Below the pieces are notes generated by a model. It did not search any database, was not told where the DNA came from, and saw only the letters and a list, made by a program, of their open reading frames with translations. DNA of 64,000 bases from positions 1,384,293 to 1,448,292 of the forward strand of contig BQUP01000006.1 of the NCBI GenBank assembly GCA_022835595.1, in the 5' to 3' direction. Positions 34,118 to 49,484 of the stretch are shown in pieces; the first letter of the stretch is position 1; each line of letters begins with the position of its first letter. The stretch is from Cystobasidium ongulense (lineage: Eukaryota > Basidiomycota > Cystobasidiomycetes > Cystobasidiales > Cystobasidiaceae). The translations under genes were made by a program, and so were the position numbers.

Positions 34118-35601
34118 ATGAAGGTATTAGTCTTTGGTGCTACAGGCTTCATCGGCCACGAGTAAGTCAACTATCCTCCCTTGGTCCGGTGCGAAGAAGA
34201 CGAATACGCCACTCCCGCCCATCTTCGGCTTGATGATGCAGCTAACCAACGACTCTGCTACGAACTCGACAGGATTGCTCTGGCTCTTGTGCGAGCTGGA
34301 CATGAGGTATTCGGTACAACAAGGTCTGCAGAATCAGCAAAGAAGCTAGAAGCTGAAGAAAGTGAGCTTGATTATAGCGGGAGCGCTGCTAGAGGCTAGG
34401 CGGGGCAACTTTCCGCTGCTTGTGCATGCACGAGCTCGCCGTGCCGTGGCAGTCAGTACTAATAAATGCAATTCCTATTAAACAGTCAGTCCGAAAGTAT
34501 GCGACCCGACAGATGCCTCTCAGTTCAGGGATGTGATAGCCGAAGTCGATGTGGTCATTGATGCTGTCGGAGGCGACCAGATTGCGAATGTCGGACACTT
34601 GATACTGGATACGACCATAGAGGTAGCTAAAAAGACCAGGCCTCAAGGCCCACCTCTGAGCTATATCTATTGCTCTGGTATGTTGTTGGAACCCTCAGAT
34701 TTAGGCATTATCGACTAGGTGGCAAGGAATACTGACTTACTACTGTCTCTCCTACGAACGTAGGCACCTGGATACACGGCGACAGCAAGACGGATATTAT
34801 ATCCGACAGAACACCTCTCACTCGACCTATGCCGGTGACCGCTTGGCGCATCGAGATTGAACAGAAGGCGATATCTTCCATCTCACAAAGCTTCACTGCC
34901 AATGTCATCAGACCTTCCTTGTTATACGGGGGTAGTGGTAGCTTGATAGGGGATATATTGTTCGCCAGCGCGAAAGGGGGTGATATTGTCTGGTTCGGTG
35001 ATGAAAACGCGAGAATGGCTACGATACACAAGGAAGATCTCGGTGAAGCTTTCCGACTTTGTGCCGAAAAGGTCAGTGCCATCCACCTCCGGAAGCTTTA
35101 ATATAAATGCTTAGCAATGTTCTTATGGCCATCCATCAGGCATATGCCTTCCCAGGCGTCATCTTCGATATCAGTGAGTGGCGTTCAAGCTTGACTTGGA
35201 CATATGGGTGCAGGAACTTGGACCTGCCTTGCTTGCGACGATATGCTGTGATGATGAGGAGATACGATATATTGAGGCTTCCATCGTCCACAGGCAACCC
35301 GCACGCCGAATCATCAGCCTTTGTCGTATCAGAACTGAAGGCAGTTTCCGGCGCAAAGACCGTATCCTTCAAAAAGCCCGAAAATGGTAGGTTCCCAGTC
35401 CTTAGGGCATTTGAGTTGTGGACTTTTGGCTAAATTGATCTTCGTGTCTCTTGCCTGACAGAATTCCACCGTGCACTAGGCGCGACTGCGCTAGTGAGAC
35501 CCCAGCTCGCAAAGAGCTTGCTCGGTTGGGAGGCTCGAAAGGCACCTCTGAGTGATGGGATGAAGCGCTACTATAGGGCTTGGTTGGCTACCCAGGCTTG
35601 A
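34118..35601 (+). CDS. NAD(P)-binding Rossmann protein, epimerase/dehydratase-like
   Basis: Seven exons: 34118-34161, 34273-34361, 34486-34677, 34764-35071, 35140-35173, 35294-35386, 35462-35601; 299 residues. It starts MKVLVFGATGFIGHEIALALVRAGHEVFGTTRS, the GxxGxxG dinucleotide-binding motif of extended short-chain dehydrogenases. The middle has VIDAVGGDQIANV and YIYCSGTWIHGD, and NVIRPSLLYGGSGS resembles the substrate side of NmrA/epimerase-like proteins. Downstream is RMATIHKEDLGEAFRLCAEK. The C-terminus LLGWEARKAPLSDGMKRYYRAW is shared by a group of fungal atypical epimerases. The canonical YxxxK pair is not obvious, so the substrate is unknown and it may be an atypical member. Exon 5 is 34 nt. 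Confidence 0.82.
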
Positions 35602-36293
35602 GGGTGCTCTGTAGTTAAGGAGGACTTGTCAAGCTGTTTAAGCTAGCTCTTCGTGAATTCTAAGAGAACCTCAAAGCGAATGTATATCACCGCTTAGTCC
35701 GAAGTACTACTGTTGAAAGAGCCAAGGTTGGACTTTGTCCTCCGTCAAAAAGCTCACAGTAATCAGTGCATCTGCTACAGTGTAGACTGTCTGGTCTCAC
35801 GATGCTTGGCTGCGAGTTTGGTGGTGGAAAATGTCTTGTTTACCATTGTGTCTTGCCACTATGACTGGAGACACTGAGCAGCACAAGTGTGCAGCCATAT
35901 CCGCACTTGATTGGAAGCATGTTCTGGTAATGTAATGGATGCATTGCATTGACATTGTTGATGCTAGGGTAGAGTAGAGGTACAACCAATGTCTAGCTTC
36001 TGCTGCCGTCTCTTTCGAGTGCAATGGTGTAAAGTGACAGAACGATGCCTCCCAGTCCATACGCGTGCATTGGAGGGCACAGCTGGCTACATTGTGTGCT
36101 CAGCGTCATGAAAGAGACGCGCGTAAACTTGCATCGCTCTTGCTCTCCTCTGTTTTGCGCCCCATCTCTCTCTCTTCGCCCGCCTTTGCTTCTTTCTTTC
36201 GCTGCATCTTGCCCACTCACGCACTCAACCGGGCCTCAAAGCAAGCAAGACCGTCCAGCACACGTCACTGCATTCGAGCAGCTCACCGTCACC
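35602..36293. promoter_or_regulatory. Beta-tubulin promoter and leader
   Basis: A 692-base gap upstream of the beta-tubulin ATG. The last ~150 bases are strongly CT-rich on the plus strand, a common leader type for highly expressed fungal genes. Frames here are not supported as genes. Confidence 0.5.
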
Positions 36294-39300
<3,007 letters not shown>

Positions 39301-40435
39301 ATCAAGAGTCGTGTTAGACACCTAAAAATGGTCTTAGAATGGCGCAGAATCGTGTCAGATGGAGCTTTCTAAAAAAAGGCTTGTATACGGCATGTGCAAG
39401 AGTCAATCCTATTACCATGTTTTTATCTCTTTCGCTAAAACAACCTTCGTCAGTTTTTTCCCTTCATACCTACATTTTTCCCTTCTCTCGTCTGCTTCTT
39501 TCTCTATTCGCCATGAAGTAATTCCTCTCTTCAAGATAAGATATCACATATCCCTTCTCCTTTTAACCCCCTTTTTGTTTTCTGTGTGTGCTTTATAACA
39601 ATAAGAGTATTCTGTCAGCGGGCATGTTTGATCTTTGATTTTCGGTTTGCCCTCGCCTACGAAAACTTGAGAATGAAGGTTGCGACTGGGTGGGACCCTC
39701 TGCAAAACTCTCGGCTATCGCAAGGTATCTCCGTATGAGATCTGCTTCACTCCGCCGTGCCGTGGCTCGCCGCTATATACCTATTGACGTTCTTGACAAG
39801 CTTGATGCCTCCCGCCGAACTTTCAAGCCTCTTTACCGCTGATATCGGCAGGTCGGTTGGCTTTCTTCCATCATGCAAGAAGTGAGAAAGCTACAGAATG
39901 AGCTAACAGGAACAGCAGAGATTGACAAGCCAGAATCATTCTGCCGTACATGCAGGAACCTTCGGCTCTCTCGCTCTCTTTCTACGCGAACAATGCTGTC
40001 GCTATCGCAGTATGAACGCGCTTTGCCTATGCGGACGGGGCTCAAGAGTGCAGCTTTGGATAGCAAAGGCGGGCGCGGTGTGTATGACAGACTTACATGC
40101 AAGCAAAGTCTGCAGGCCGCCGGTGCGGCAGTGGGCTGAATGGGATCCTGTTGTTCCTTCTGGGTCGCTCGCCTGTGCGTGCGGAAAGCTGACTCTGTCC
40201 TCGACTCGACTGCCTTTCGCATACCCTCTGCTACCGCCCACTGCTGCTCTACAAGATCCATCTCTTCCAGGCTAGTCACTCTAGCCCGCGCAATATCAGT
40301 GCTTCTCCATCGCTGGGGGCTTCGAGCATCTGGCCGGCGCCGGCTGAAGGCGTGCATCCGCAAGTTGCTCTGCAGAGACGAACGCATTCTCCCTCCACTG
40401 CCCAGGTCTGAACATACGAAGCTTCCCATGATACC
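39301..40435. promoter_or_regulatory. Beta-tubulin 3' flank and DUF1996 gene promoter
   Basis: About 1.1 kb between two plus-strand genes. T-rich 3' sequence to about 39600, then mixed sequence. Long frames here (39833-40531 minus, and shorter plus-strand ones) overlap the next gene's first exon or have no family signal. Confidence 0.45.
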
Positions 40436-42373
40436 ATGAAGTCTTTGTCGATGCTTCTGCTGTGCATTTGGACCGTCGTCAATCTCCCTCGGCCTTCGAT
40501 GGTCCAAGCAAAGACGCGCATCGTTTTCCACACTCTCAACACGCTGGCCTTAGCACGAATTGATCCCATCATTGCGCCAGGAAACATATCACAACAGTGA
40601 GTTGTGCAGCACACTGCTTCTTAGCGAGAGCTGCGTTGCAGATTCATTCTCTCGGCTTCTGATCTGGCCCTCTTTTTCTCACCCATCCATCCCTGGGCCC
40701 CCATCTTCAGCCTGCACCATGTCGTCGGAGGTTCTGCATTTAACAAGAGCTACGATCCAGTCAAGATCAGACAGTCGAAATGCTCTTCACTGGGCGTTCA
40801 TGCTGATATGGTTTGTCTACTTTGCAAAAAAAGCTTGATCGAGAATCTTTGCTGATGGTGCACTGAACTAGTCGAATTATTGGCAACCAGCGGTCATGAA
40901 GGTCCTCAACGATGGTTCATACCAGAGTATGAGAACAAATACCCGCATCTATTACGAATTTCGTAAGTGAGATCCGCTTTTTCGGAGGGAAAAACAACAA
41001 CCCCTTCCTGGCTAACCGTGCTAAGTCCTTCGCAGCAAGAACTGCTCCAGGGGTCAAAGTCGAGCCTTTCCCATTTGACCATCAAATGAGTAAGAGTATA
41101 CTATGACTCGGTACGCTTTTTTTTTCCGACTCAGCTGGATTGACGAAGTCTACCCTTTTTTCCCGGTGTCAACAGTTGGGGGAAATCCCTCACGCAAGAG
41201 TTTCGACCACTTGAAACAAGACAACTTGGCAATCTTCTATTATTGTGTGAGTTGATCAAAGGTTTCGCTACGATTGATTGCTTGGCGTGAAAGTAGCATT
41301 AGTCGTACACATCTCCAGTATTTCCATTTCCTCTTTGTTCCGCAACTGAATTAGGCTCGTCACCGTCGTCTAGGAAGTAAAAGACCGCAACGGTCGCGTC
41401 ACAAAACGATACGATACTTATTCATTACCCAAAGAAGCTTGCAGTCTTCTCATCTCCAAAGTCCTCTTCCCTACATGCTGGAACGGGAAGTCCTTCAAGC
41501 TAGGCGGGACACCGTGAGTGTCGTGCCTTCCTGCAGCTGTCTCGTGCTGTTACCATCGGATGTTACAGACAGTTCTGATGCTTATGTGGCTGTCTATTCA
41601 GGAACGTTGTCTACCCCAAGCATGGTGCAGGGTGGCTTGGGCCTGATTGCCCCACAGGTTGGTCTCCTTGTCCCGTATCAAACCCATCACAGATCTGTGT
41701 TTATAATAACACCTATTATCACACTTCAGGCTACAACAGACGTATTCCTGGCATTTTGATGGAAGTTTGGCATTTTGAAGCTAATCAGGTGAGCGTCCAT
41801 TCTCTTCTCTGTTATTCCATGGCCCGGCCCAATCTGACTTTAGTACTTCAGCCCATTACGAAAAGTACGAACCGCTACCAGTATATTCTCGCCAATGGTG
41901 ACACGACGGGATATGGATTACATGCCGATTTGTGCGTTCTTGTTTGAACCTGTCGCTTGTTCCCTTTCTGAACTGATTTTGTACTTTGAATCCTCTACGT
42001 GTAGCGCGAATGGACGGGACCCTGAAGTCCTTAGGAGAATGGTGAATATGTGCAAGAATGTACCAGTTGAGGAACCTCCGCATCAAGCTTGCGCAGCTCT
42101 TGCATCCTCATCAGACCGTAGAATGGGCGACGCATGCTCTTTAGAGGGTTTGATCCCCAATGAGAAAGTCGGCGCGAAAGGTGAAGCGTCTGTAAAGAAC
42201 CTGCCTGGTTGTGTGAGTGGCTCGTCTCTAATGATTGGCGGCGCTTTCTGATTTCATGCATTTTCTCTCAGAACCTGCCATGGTCTAGCGGCATTAAACC
42301 TACATGTCCACCTACTGTCTTCAAAGGTGACCCGGGCTGGGTGATAGCACCGCGAGGTAAACGATGGCCTTGA
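40436..42373 (+). CDS. Secreted DUF1996 protein
   Basis: Eleven exons: 40436-40596, 40711-40810, 40872-40962, 41036-41089, 41176-41246, 41374-41513, 41602-41657, 41730-41788, 41852-41931, 42005-42212, 42272-42373; 373 residues. An N-terminal signal sequence (MKSLSMLLLCIWTVVNLPRP) is followed by the DUF1996 pattern: ARIDPIIAPGNISQHLHHVVGGSAFN, KIRQSKCSSLGVHADMSNYW, then KVLFPTCWNGKSFKLGG and NVVYPKHGAGWLGPDCP, IPGILMEVWHF, and GYGLHADFANGRDPEVL. Members are secreted fungal proteins with conserved His, Asp and Cys; enzymatic activity is not established. The C-terminal ~75 residues are Cys-containing and variable. All ten introns keep frame. Confidence 0.9.
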
Positions 42374-42905
42374 AATTGGAACGGTAACGTTTTCATGCGC
42401 CGTTGATCCGTCGAAATGCATGGATGGATTCTACGATATCGCTTACGAGCTTTAGGGCTTACTGTACACTCAAGATTGGGGAGCAGGGGGTTGCCGGAGG
42501 GGAGATTTACAACCCGTATTTAATGAGCTTCATAGGATAGAAATCTTCCTTTCTAGAGGGCATGGCATAGCATTGTTTTGTGCTTGTTTGAGTCTGCAAT
42601 GCAAGACGCTGCAACCACGCGTCCGCAATGATGCATGATCGGGCTTTTCAACGTCAGCGACGACGGTCGGCGTTTTGCTGCTGCCTTCCACTTTCACACA
42701 GCAACGACTGCTTCGTAGACTTGCACGCCAATCCAAGGTGTGCTGTCGCTCTCATCAAGTTCAGCGCCAACAATTGCTGATCCTGTTTCCCCGACGTGCA
42801 TTGCGCGTGGATTTGCAGAGCTACCGTCGACGTCAGGCCTTGACCGAACAGCGCAGCAACACCTCGAAAATCATTCCTACTCGACTATAATCGACGCCAT
42901 ACAAC
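42374..42905. promoter_or_regulatory. BAP31-like gene promoter
   Basis: A 532-base gap between two plus-strand genes. No repeat, RNA gene or recognisable site. Confidence 0.45.
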
Positions 42906-44007
42906 ATGAGTCTGCCTACTTACCTCGTCGCTATCACTGGCGGTATTCAGTTTGCCATCCTGAACAGCTTGGTGGTGAGTTCATGGTGCTTGTCAAGCAC
43001 GCGCGACGTTTGACCCAAGGCAAACCTGGGGCTGGCAGCTTGGTATGTAGAACAGTAAGAGAGACTGACATCTATCATATTGTCTTCCTCTCCCTCAGGC
43101 TCCTCTGCCATTCAATGTCCGGAAGGCCTACCTCCGCTTCATCATGAAGAGCCCAGCAGTGTAAGCTATCTGTAAAGCCCTTACTGTATTCAAGTGTACT
43201 GATACAAGACTGTCCCCATTAAAACAAACAAACAGAGCCAAGTTTGTCTACTTCCTGAAGATCATACACATTTTCATTGCTGTGCTCTTCGTCGACGCGT
43301 TCAGGACGGCATACGTGGTGACTATGGCGCCGCAGTCGGAAAAATTTGATAGCTCGCTAGATGGGTAAGTACTCAGCACATTCTCAGAAGTACCGTATGC
43401 ACTCTTTCTAATCAGTTTTGCGTTCTGTCCACGACCAGTGGCGATCCAGCTATGACGGCTTCCGCGGGCTCAAATGCACGAAAGTAAGTAAATCCGACAT
43501 GCTGGCTTAGAAGCCCGCTTGAAGTCATGAGTCCTGTCGCATTGCGAGTGACTGATTCTACTGCTTCTACTTCCGCAGACTACTAGCCGAGCGCAACATG
43601 AACCTCACGGCTGCGTCTATCTTCTGCTTCTACCTTTTGTGGCGCGTATACGAGCTTTCCATGGAGAATGTTCGCTATGGCGAGATTGCACTCGCACAAA
43701 AGGGTGTCGATGTAAGTACCTTTTTGCGCTAGCTATCCTACAGTCGAGGGGACGTATACACAGCTTGCTGAAGTTCTTTCACTATTTCGAAACTAGACGG
43801 GAGCGCCTATAGAAGATCACCGCCAAGAGTTCAAAGACAACTACAACAAGGTCAAAGTGGGCTTTACATTAAATTGGATATTCCACTGGAAAGTTCTGGT
43901 AACTGATCTACCCTGTCTTGCAGCCTGACCATGAAGAGAATATTAAAAATCGGGGATTGAATAAGAAGGAGGATGCTCCTGTCCCCAATGTCGAGGACAC
44001 ACAGTGA
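42906..44007 (+). CDS. BAP29/BAP31-like ER membrane protein
   Basis: Seven exons: 42906-42974, 43099-43160, 43236-43364, 43439-43483, 43579-43711, 43797-43856, 43924-44007; 193 residues. Three hydrophobic segments: YLVAITGGIQFAILNSLVAP, KFVYFLKIIHIFIAVLFVDAF and ASIFCFYLLWRVYEL. PLPFNVRKAYLRFIMKSPAVAK with IFIAVLFVDAFRTAY matches the BAP31 N-terminal domain; yeast Yet1/Yet3 are the counterparts. The family sits in the ER and handles export and quality control of membrane proteins. A charged C-terminal tail (EDHRQEFKDNYNKVKPDHEENIKNRGLNKKE) is shorter than the animal coiled coil and lacks a clear KKxx ending. Confidence 0.82.
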
Positions 44008-45070
44008 AGAGCACGCTGTCAGATTGTACTCCATGAAGGGTGACTCTGTGTCTTGAAGGAAAAGTGACCACTAGATGGGCCCTCGACTATCGCTCGAGGC
44101 TGTCTTGGCACTGTGCAATGATAGTAGACCGAGCAATGGTTTCCAAGTTGATGTAACATATTCTTTCGATAGAAATGGCAGACCCAACACCTGTTCGTGA
44201 AGCCAGTTGTCTTGTAGAAGCGTGGACTGAATGATTGCTACGCCGTTGCCTCGCGCTTTTTGTAAGAACATCGACTTGGTCCGCCTCTGACTCCGACGTA
44301 CTTGTGGATGATCAGGAAGGCGATTGAAAAGCACAGCATTGGAAGGGAGAGCTTCTCCGGTACAGCTCGCACCGTCCCGTTCATAGGCGAGAGATGAAGC
44401 TGCTGCTGAATCCATTGCGGTATCCCTTCAAGTGGTGCGTGAGCCAGTGATGGGGACGAAGGCGGCCGTCCACGATCCGACCCTCGACAGAAAGGATACC
44501 TCCTGAGCGATAGTCAACAGCAAGTCTAACCATGTGCTCCTGAAAGACCGCTATGCATACAACGCAGTGTGCCGGGGCCAGACCTCGCGACTTCCTGTGG
44601 CCAAGATGATTGAGTGGCATGGCACCCATGTTAGATTTGATACGGGCAGCGCAGGCGAAGATCGTAGGCTGGCCTGTCGTGCCGTGAACATGCCATGTCG
44701 GTAAGGTAGTATTGGACAGGCTCCGCTTCACCTCGTCTGACCTCCGCTCCACTCGAACTGGGCTCGCTCTCGCTTTACTCATTGACTGTCGGCCCGCCCT
44801 TGTCCTGCCACTTCCTGATCCAAACACAGACAGTACAGGCCACAAAGACACGAACGAATACTGCCCAAAGCAAGCTCCTGGAAACTCGCGCCAGGTCCCC
44901 GGAGCACATTGTGCTTCTTGCCGCCCTTTGATCCTGCAAGACGCTACACCCATCGCAACTCTTCTCGGAGGTTTCCTTCATCACTTCAGCGAAGAGTAGA
45001 ACCTTCTCCCATCTCACGCCCTCCTGCTCTCTACCCTCCGCTTGCCAGACCAGGCAAACACTCATTTCAA
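44008..45070. promoter_or_regulatory. Intergenic region upstream of the seven-TM gene
   Basis: About 1.06 kb. Two overlapping minus-strand frames (44381-44953 and 44071-44415) are open for 114-190 codons but in different frames with no intron that joins them and no recognised family. CT-rich leader sequence lies before 45071. Confidence 0.4.
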
Positions 45071-47397
45071 ATGAGTGCCTTTTCTAGTCCAGGATCGACT
45101 CTAGATTTCAACGCCCTCCTCGCGACCCTAGCTGGCGAGGCCGATCCTTTGCGCTACCTCGCTCAGTATCTCGCAAAGCAGCGCGTTCCCTCTCAAGGCC
45201 CGTTCTTCAAGATACATGCGTACGTAGCCCTCGGATTGCACGGCAGGTAAGCATGCCTTTCATACTATTCCGGCATCCACATACAAGACTGATATTGTTG
45301 CATTCTCAGCATAATCCTTTGTATATTGCTCACTACATGGGTCAGATCAAGACGAGACCAATTATGGTTTACGCGCAAGCAGCAAGGTCGACTCCGTCTT
45401 AACGCCACCGTCATAGCTCTCCTGTAAGAGCCCATCTATCAGCTCGTGCGATGCAAGAGCTTACTCGCGAATCCTGAACAGCTTCGTTGCCATATATTCT
45501 TCAATGGCGACAGCCTACACGGCCTTGTTGCTGTACCAGCAGGAAACTGGCAGATATCTGGCAGGGTCTGCCGCCTTTCAATTGTCATGGTCAGTGACAT
45601 CTTCCTGTCGCGAACATATAACGCAAAGCCTGCTCATTTTTGTTCACTGCAGCTTCACCGCTATGTCCTTCTGTATCAGTGTCATCGCCTTCACTTACCA
45701 TCAATCCTTGCCAGTGGTGAGTACAACCAGCTGTCATCTCTCAGCAAAAGCTAACGCAAATTATGCTCTGAAGGGGTTCGAGAACTCATTCTTGCGCAGA
45801 GTGTTCCGACAAAAGCATGCTGCGGCGGATCATCGATTCTTCGGTTTCCCTCTACTTTGTATCTGGCTCGCGCTATCCCTAGCCGGAACTATGGTCGTAA
45901 GTGTTTCCTCGCTTGTTATTCAACACGTCATTATTGACGTATTGCTTTCCGATATAACAGTTCCCTCTTATCCATGACTACTGGCGACGGAAGATCGATG
46001 CAACACTCGAAGGCACCATCACTTATCTGCAACGAGAAGACGTCCGCGAGAGAGGCCTTCCAGCATTGGTTGGAATTGTAGATCAGATATCAGAGCTTCC
46101 AGATCAAATCCAACAAGCTCAGCTAGCTTTGCGAAGGCAACTCTTAGTATTCATCGGTCATTGTGGGCTTTATCTTGTGGTAATTTTACCTGTGGCCATC
46201 AAGCTTCTGTCACTGGTTAGTGAGCAAATGAGAGCGCTTGTAAGTCGATATTCACACCGTATTTCTGGTGTGTTCAGGCCAGGGACTGATTGTCATGCTT
46301 TGGAACAGCGACGGAGCGCAGAGGACTACTTTCGGCTAGGTACACGTATCAATTTTCCTCCACCTGCCCCAATGAAACCGATCGTCGCCCACATTAATCC
46401 TCCAAGATCATCATACGACGAGTCCAATGACTCGGGCTATCAGTCAAAGCTTAATGCTTTGCAGCTAGGAAACGAGGTTTCAAAGATGGCTCTGATCGTC
46501 TGCAATGCCTGCAATCATGAGATGACCGTCGATTTGCAAGCTGGCAAGGTGGAATCTTTGAGACGGGAAGAGGCGCCAATAAGAGAGCAACCTCGGCAGG
46601 CACCGCGATATACGCTGCATCCTGACTTTCCCTTGCACAAGTTGGACAGGTTGAGGCGCGTTCGCGTTGAACTTGCAGGCTTTTCGGTACTCATTGTGAT
46701 CGGTCTTGCAAATTTTCTTGCTTGGTGCTGTAAGTCGCTTCACAATGACACTTCTCCTCCTATCGAAGGAAGTTGTGGCTAACAGACTGTAACAGGTGTA
46801 AGCTACGGTTCTTTACCTGGCTGGAGCAGCGCGGATGCGACTGCGAATCTCTTCGTCATAAATTTGTGGTGCTACGCAGTTCCTGCTGGTATCAGCAGTA
46901 TTTTTTACGCCTACACGACAGCCTTGTTAGCTCCATCAGCCTCGCGGAAGTCCAGTACAGCTGGAAACCAGAGTCAAGCAAACGGGCAGCCATCACAGAG
47001 ACGCCCATTCTGGCGCCGCTTGCCACTTTGCAGTGGTACTAAGCGTGGCGAGATACTAGGTGACCCGGGAAGAACGGCTTCCGGCAAGATCCGCGTCATG
47101 TACAACAGACGCTCTCGCCCAACGTTCCCCAGGATCGCCTCAACTGCCGCATTTGGAGACAGCTTCGCGCCCACATCGGAAGTGGAACTGCTGGCTAGCC
47201 ATCGGGATGGCGGACAGTCATATGCGTATTCTAGTGTGGAAACTCTCCAGTGGGTCGAACAGCAACAGCATACATCTGTTGCCAAGACTATGCCTCGAGC
47301 ACCTTCGAGAGTGAGTATGAGGTCTCTGCGAGCATTAGCGAGGCGACCCATGCCTCAAAGCATGACTCAAAGCTGGTTAGAGATCGAAGAAGATTAG
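45071..47397 (+). CDS. Seven-TM membrane protein of unknown function (GPCR-like topology)
   Basis: Seven exons: 45071-45246, 45310-45423, 45482-45589, 45653-45716, 45774-45896, 45961-46729, 46796-47397; 651 residues. I count seven hydrophobic segments: ALGLHGSIILCILLTTW, LNATVIALLFVAIYSS running into TAYTALLLY, TAMSFCISVIAFTY, FPLLCIWLALSLAGTMVF, LLVFIGHCGLYLVVILPVAI, GFSVLIVIGLANFLAWC and FVINLWCYAVPAGISSIFYAY. A cytosolic-looking loop of about 170 residues separates TM5 and TM6, and the ~150-residue tail is basic and Ser rich. This topology matches a GPCR, but I recognise no STE3, carbon-sensor or other fungal class. It could equally be another polytopic protein. Its stop is 86 bases from the stop of the next, convergent gene. 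Confidence 0.7.
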
Positions 47398-47483
47398 CTG
47401 TACTCTCAAATGTCACAAATATCGATATTTCAGTTGTTTGTCGCAAAGGCTTCATGACACAGTACCATTTTTGCTCAAGTAAT

Positions 47484-49484
47484 CTAAATATATACGCTAT
47501 AATTGTTGACGGGCAAACTCATCATGTTTTGCTGCTGCCTTTGCAAATACTTGTTCATGCGACTGCCTTGAGTATCACGTGCGTGAACCATCGGAGGCTC
47601 GGTCGGCATTCCTTGCGAGTACGGCTGGTTGAGAGGCTGGTTGAGAGGCATTCCTTGCGAATATGGCTGATTGGGAGCCATCCCCTGCGAGTATGGTTGA
47701 CTGACAGGAATCCCTTGCGCATAGGGCTGGTTGTAAGGACCAGGCACCATCGGACGGGCTGGACCGCGATTGTCCATACCTCCAGTATCTTTCAGCAAGT
47801 CGTTCATCATCTTCCAGCGGATCAGCTTGTCGGTGGGGTCCTCTTTTGCAGCAGCGCCGGCTGCCACCCCTGCCGTAGTGCCAATTGATGCTGTTCCTCC
47901 TGCCGTGGGTCGCATCATACTGCGGAGCATTTCCATCGGGTTATACTGCTCTCCAATGGAGTGAAAAGGCATGATTCCTCCAATGACGGACTTTTCAAGC
48001 TCTTTGCTAATGATGCCGTGCTTCGCCTTCTCCTCTTCGGCTACTCTACCGTGTCAGCTAGAATCCTAGTGTCGACACGGAGAGAAGAGGAATGCTTACA
48101 CAGGCCTTTGAGCAGAGCCGGATTCAGAACCGTCTGCGGCAGTGTCTGATACGGTACGAGCTAGAAAAGAAATGGGCGTCAGACTGAAACGAAGCCGATG
48201 TACAGGCACGGTAAGTAAGGCCAACCCACATCTATAGGACCAAGGTTGACTTTCAAGATCTTCAGCTTTCGGATAGTCGCCTCGCTTGCCCTCATTTGGC
48301 GTTGCTCCTCTTCAATACCCTCGTTTAGCGCTTTCACTGCATCGCTTGCTAAAGGCAGGAATGTTCCCTCACGCGACGGGACTGCGTACGACTTGCCTGC
48401 GGTTGGGATTGAATGATTGTTGGATCCCGATAACAGATACGGAAGCAGCTGGTACCGGTGACTGTGTGTTTTGGGCAAGCCGTATATAAGATTGAAGAAA
48501 GCAGCAACAAAAACGCCAGAGGCAGCGAGGACTAGCCAGATTTCGACCCCTTTCGCCAGATAGTCGACCTGTTTCAAGTAGTCAGTGGAGATCTCGCTCG
48601 CGCGTATCTAATCTTACTCCTCTGTGGATATGGACTGGCAATTAGCAAGAAAAGGGTAGGAAAGCTTCTTTGAACTCACATCCATGCTTGTATCAACCCC
48701 ACTACACAGGCGCTGTGCACTTTCCTGCTGAATCGCAGCCTCTTGTGCTCATAGGCGAAAAGAATCAAGATGAAAAATGCGATCCAAAGGTTGTACAGAA
48801 CGTTAAAGACGACGCCCAAATCGCCGTGCTCCGCCAGATCACTTCCTTCACGGTATAGACATGCCGTGGAAATGATTTCTGTCGCCTTGGTCTGCCTAAG
48901 CGCTCTTTCCCCTAAAGAGTGTGTCGAGGGCGGAGAGGAAGGGTTTGCTGACACTTTCCAAAGACTGCCGTCCAATGTGCTCAGAGTAAAGCGCATTGCA
49001 GTATCAAGGCTTCCTTTATGCCTTGCCTGAACTTCCTCAACTTTTTTAGCAATCTCACGGTCTTCATTTTGCGAGATCTTGATGGATCGGACTATGACCC
49101 AGAGCTGAACGCCAAAGCAGTATAAAAGTACGACGAATGTGCCAAAGGAGATAATCACGTTCCTCCACGAACCTTTTGGAGCAGAGTAGTGGTGCTTAGG
49201 TACAAGTAGCTCGGAATCATCACCAAAGAACTTCTTTAATTTGCCATTTACGGCAGTTCGAGCGTCCGACGGTCCGCCATACGCTACAACATTGCTCAAA
49301 GCGTCAATAGACATGCGTATATCGAAATGCCTTCAATCTCACTGATTCCAGTAGCTGGTACTGCAGGCTGGACTGCTGGCTCCGATGTCTCGGCTGGCGA
49401 GGAGGGTTCATTATCCCGCTGTGCCTGTTTAACACTCTCCGGATCTCCTCTCCTCTGTGATGGGCGTCTTAAAAGAGAGAACAT
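47484..49484 (-). CDS. Polytopic membrane protein, tandem paralog A, with PYSQGM repeats
   Basis: Six exons: 49484-49343, 49283-48680, 48621-48618, 48568-48230, 48160-48100, 48040-47484; 568 residues. Family unrecognised. Hydrophobic segments: VIISFGTFVVLLYCFGVQLW, VLYNLWIAFFILILFAY, HSACVVGLIQAWIG and IWLVLAASGVFVAAFFNLIYG. It is clearly homologous to the next gene upstream on this strand: GLPKTHSHRYQLL, HSIPTAGKSYAVP and ALNEGIEEEQRQM match GLPATHSHRQSLF, YSIPTASKSYAVP and VLNEGIEEENRML. Intron positions and phases agree too, including a 4-nt exon. The C-terminus is Pro/Gln/Met rich with repeats of PYSQGM. It converges on the seven-TM gene. Confidence 0.78.
47640..47730. repeat. Coding tandem repeat, PYSQGM-type units
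   Basis: Imperfect repeats in the last exon of paralog A (minus strand) give successive PYAQGIP, PYSQGMA, PYSQGMP and PYSQGMP units with a short NQPLNQ spacer. Paralog B has no such repeat at this position; it has Met/Pro/Tyr/Asn-rich sequence instead. Confidence 0.75.
48618..48621 (-). other. 4-nt microexon of paralog A
   Basis: AGGA on the minus strand lies between a CCACAG acceptor and GTAAGA donor. With AT from the preceding exon it gives ATA GGA (Ile-Gly), joining IQAW to VDYLAKG in frame. Without it the frame is lost. Confidence 0.75.

Noticed and set aside
39833-40531. 232-codon minus-strand frame upstream of the DUF1996 gene
   Set aside because: It overlaps the signal-peptide exon of the DUF1996 gene on the other strand and has no recognisable content.
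44071-44953. Two minus-strand frames with protein-like composition
   Set aside because: They overlap in different frames, no GT-AG intron joins them and no family is recognised. Left as a gap; a homology search could revive them.
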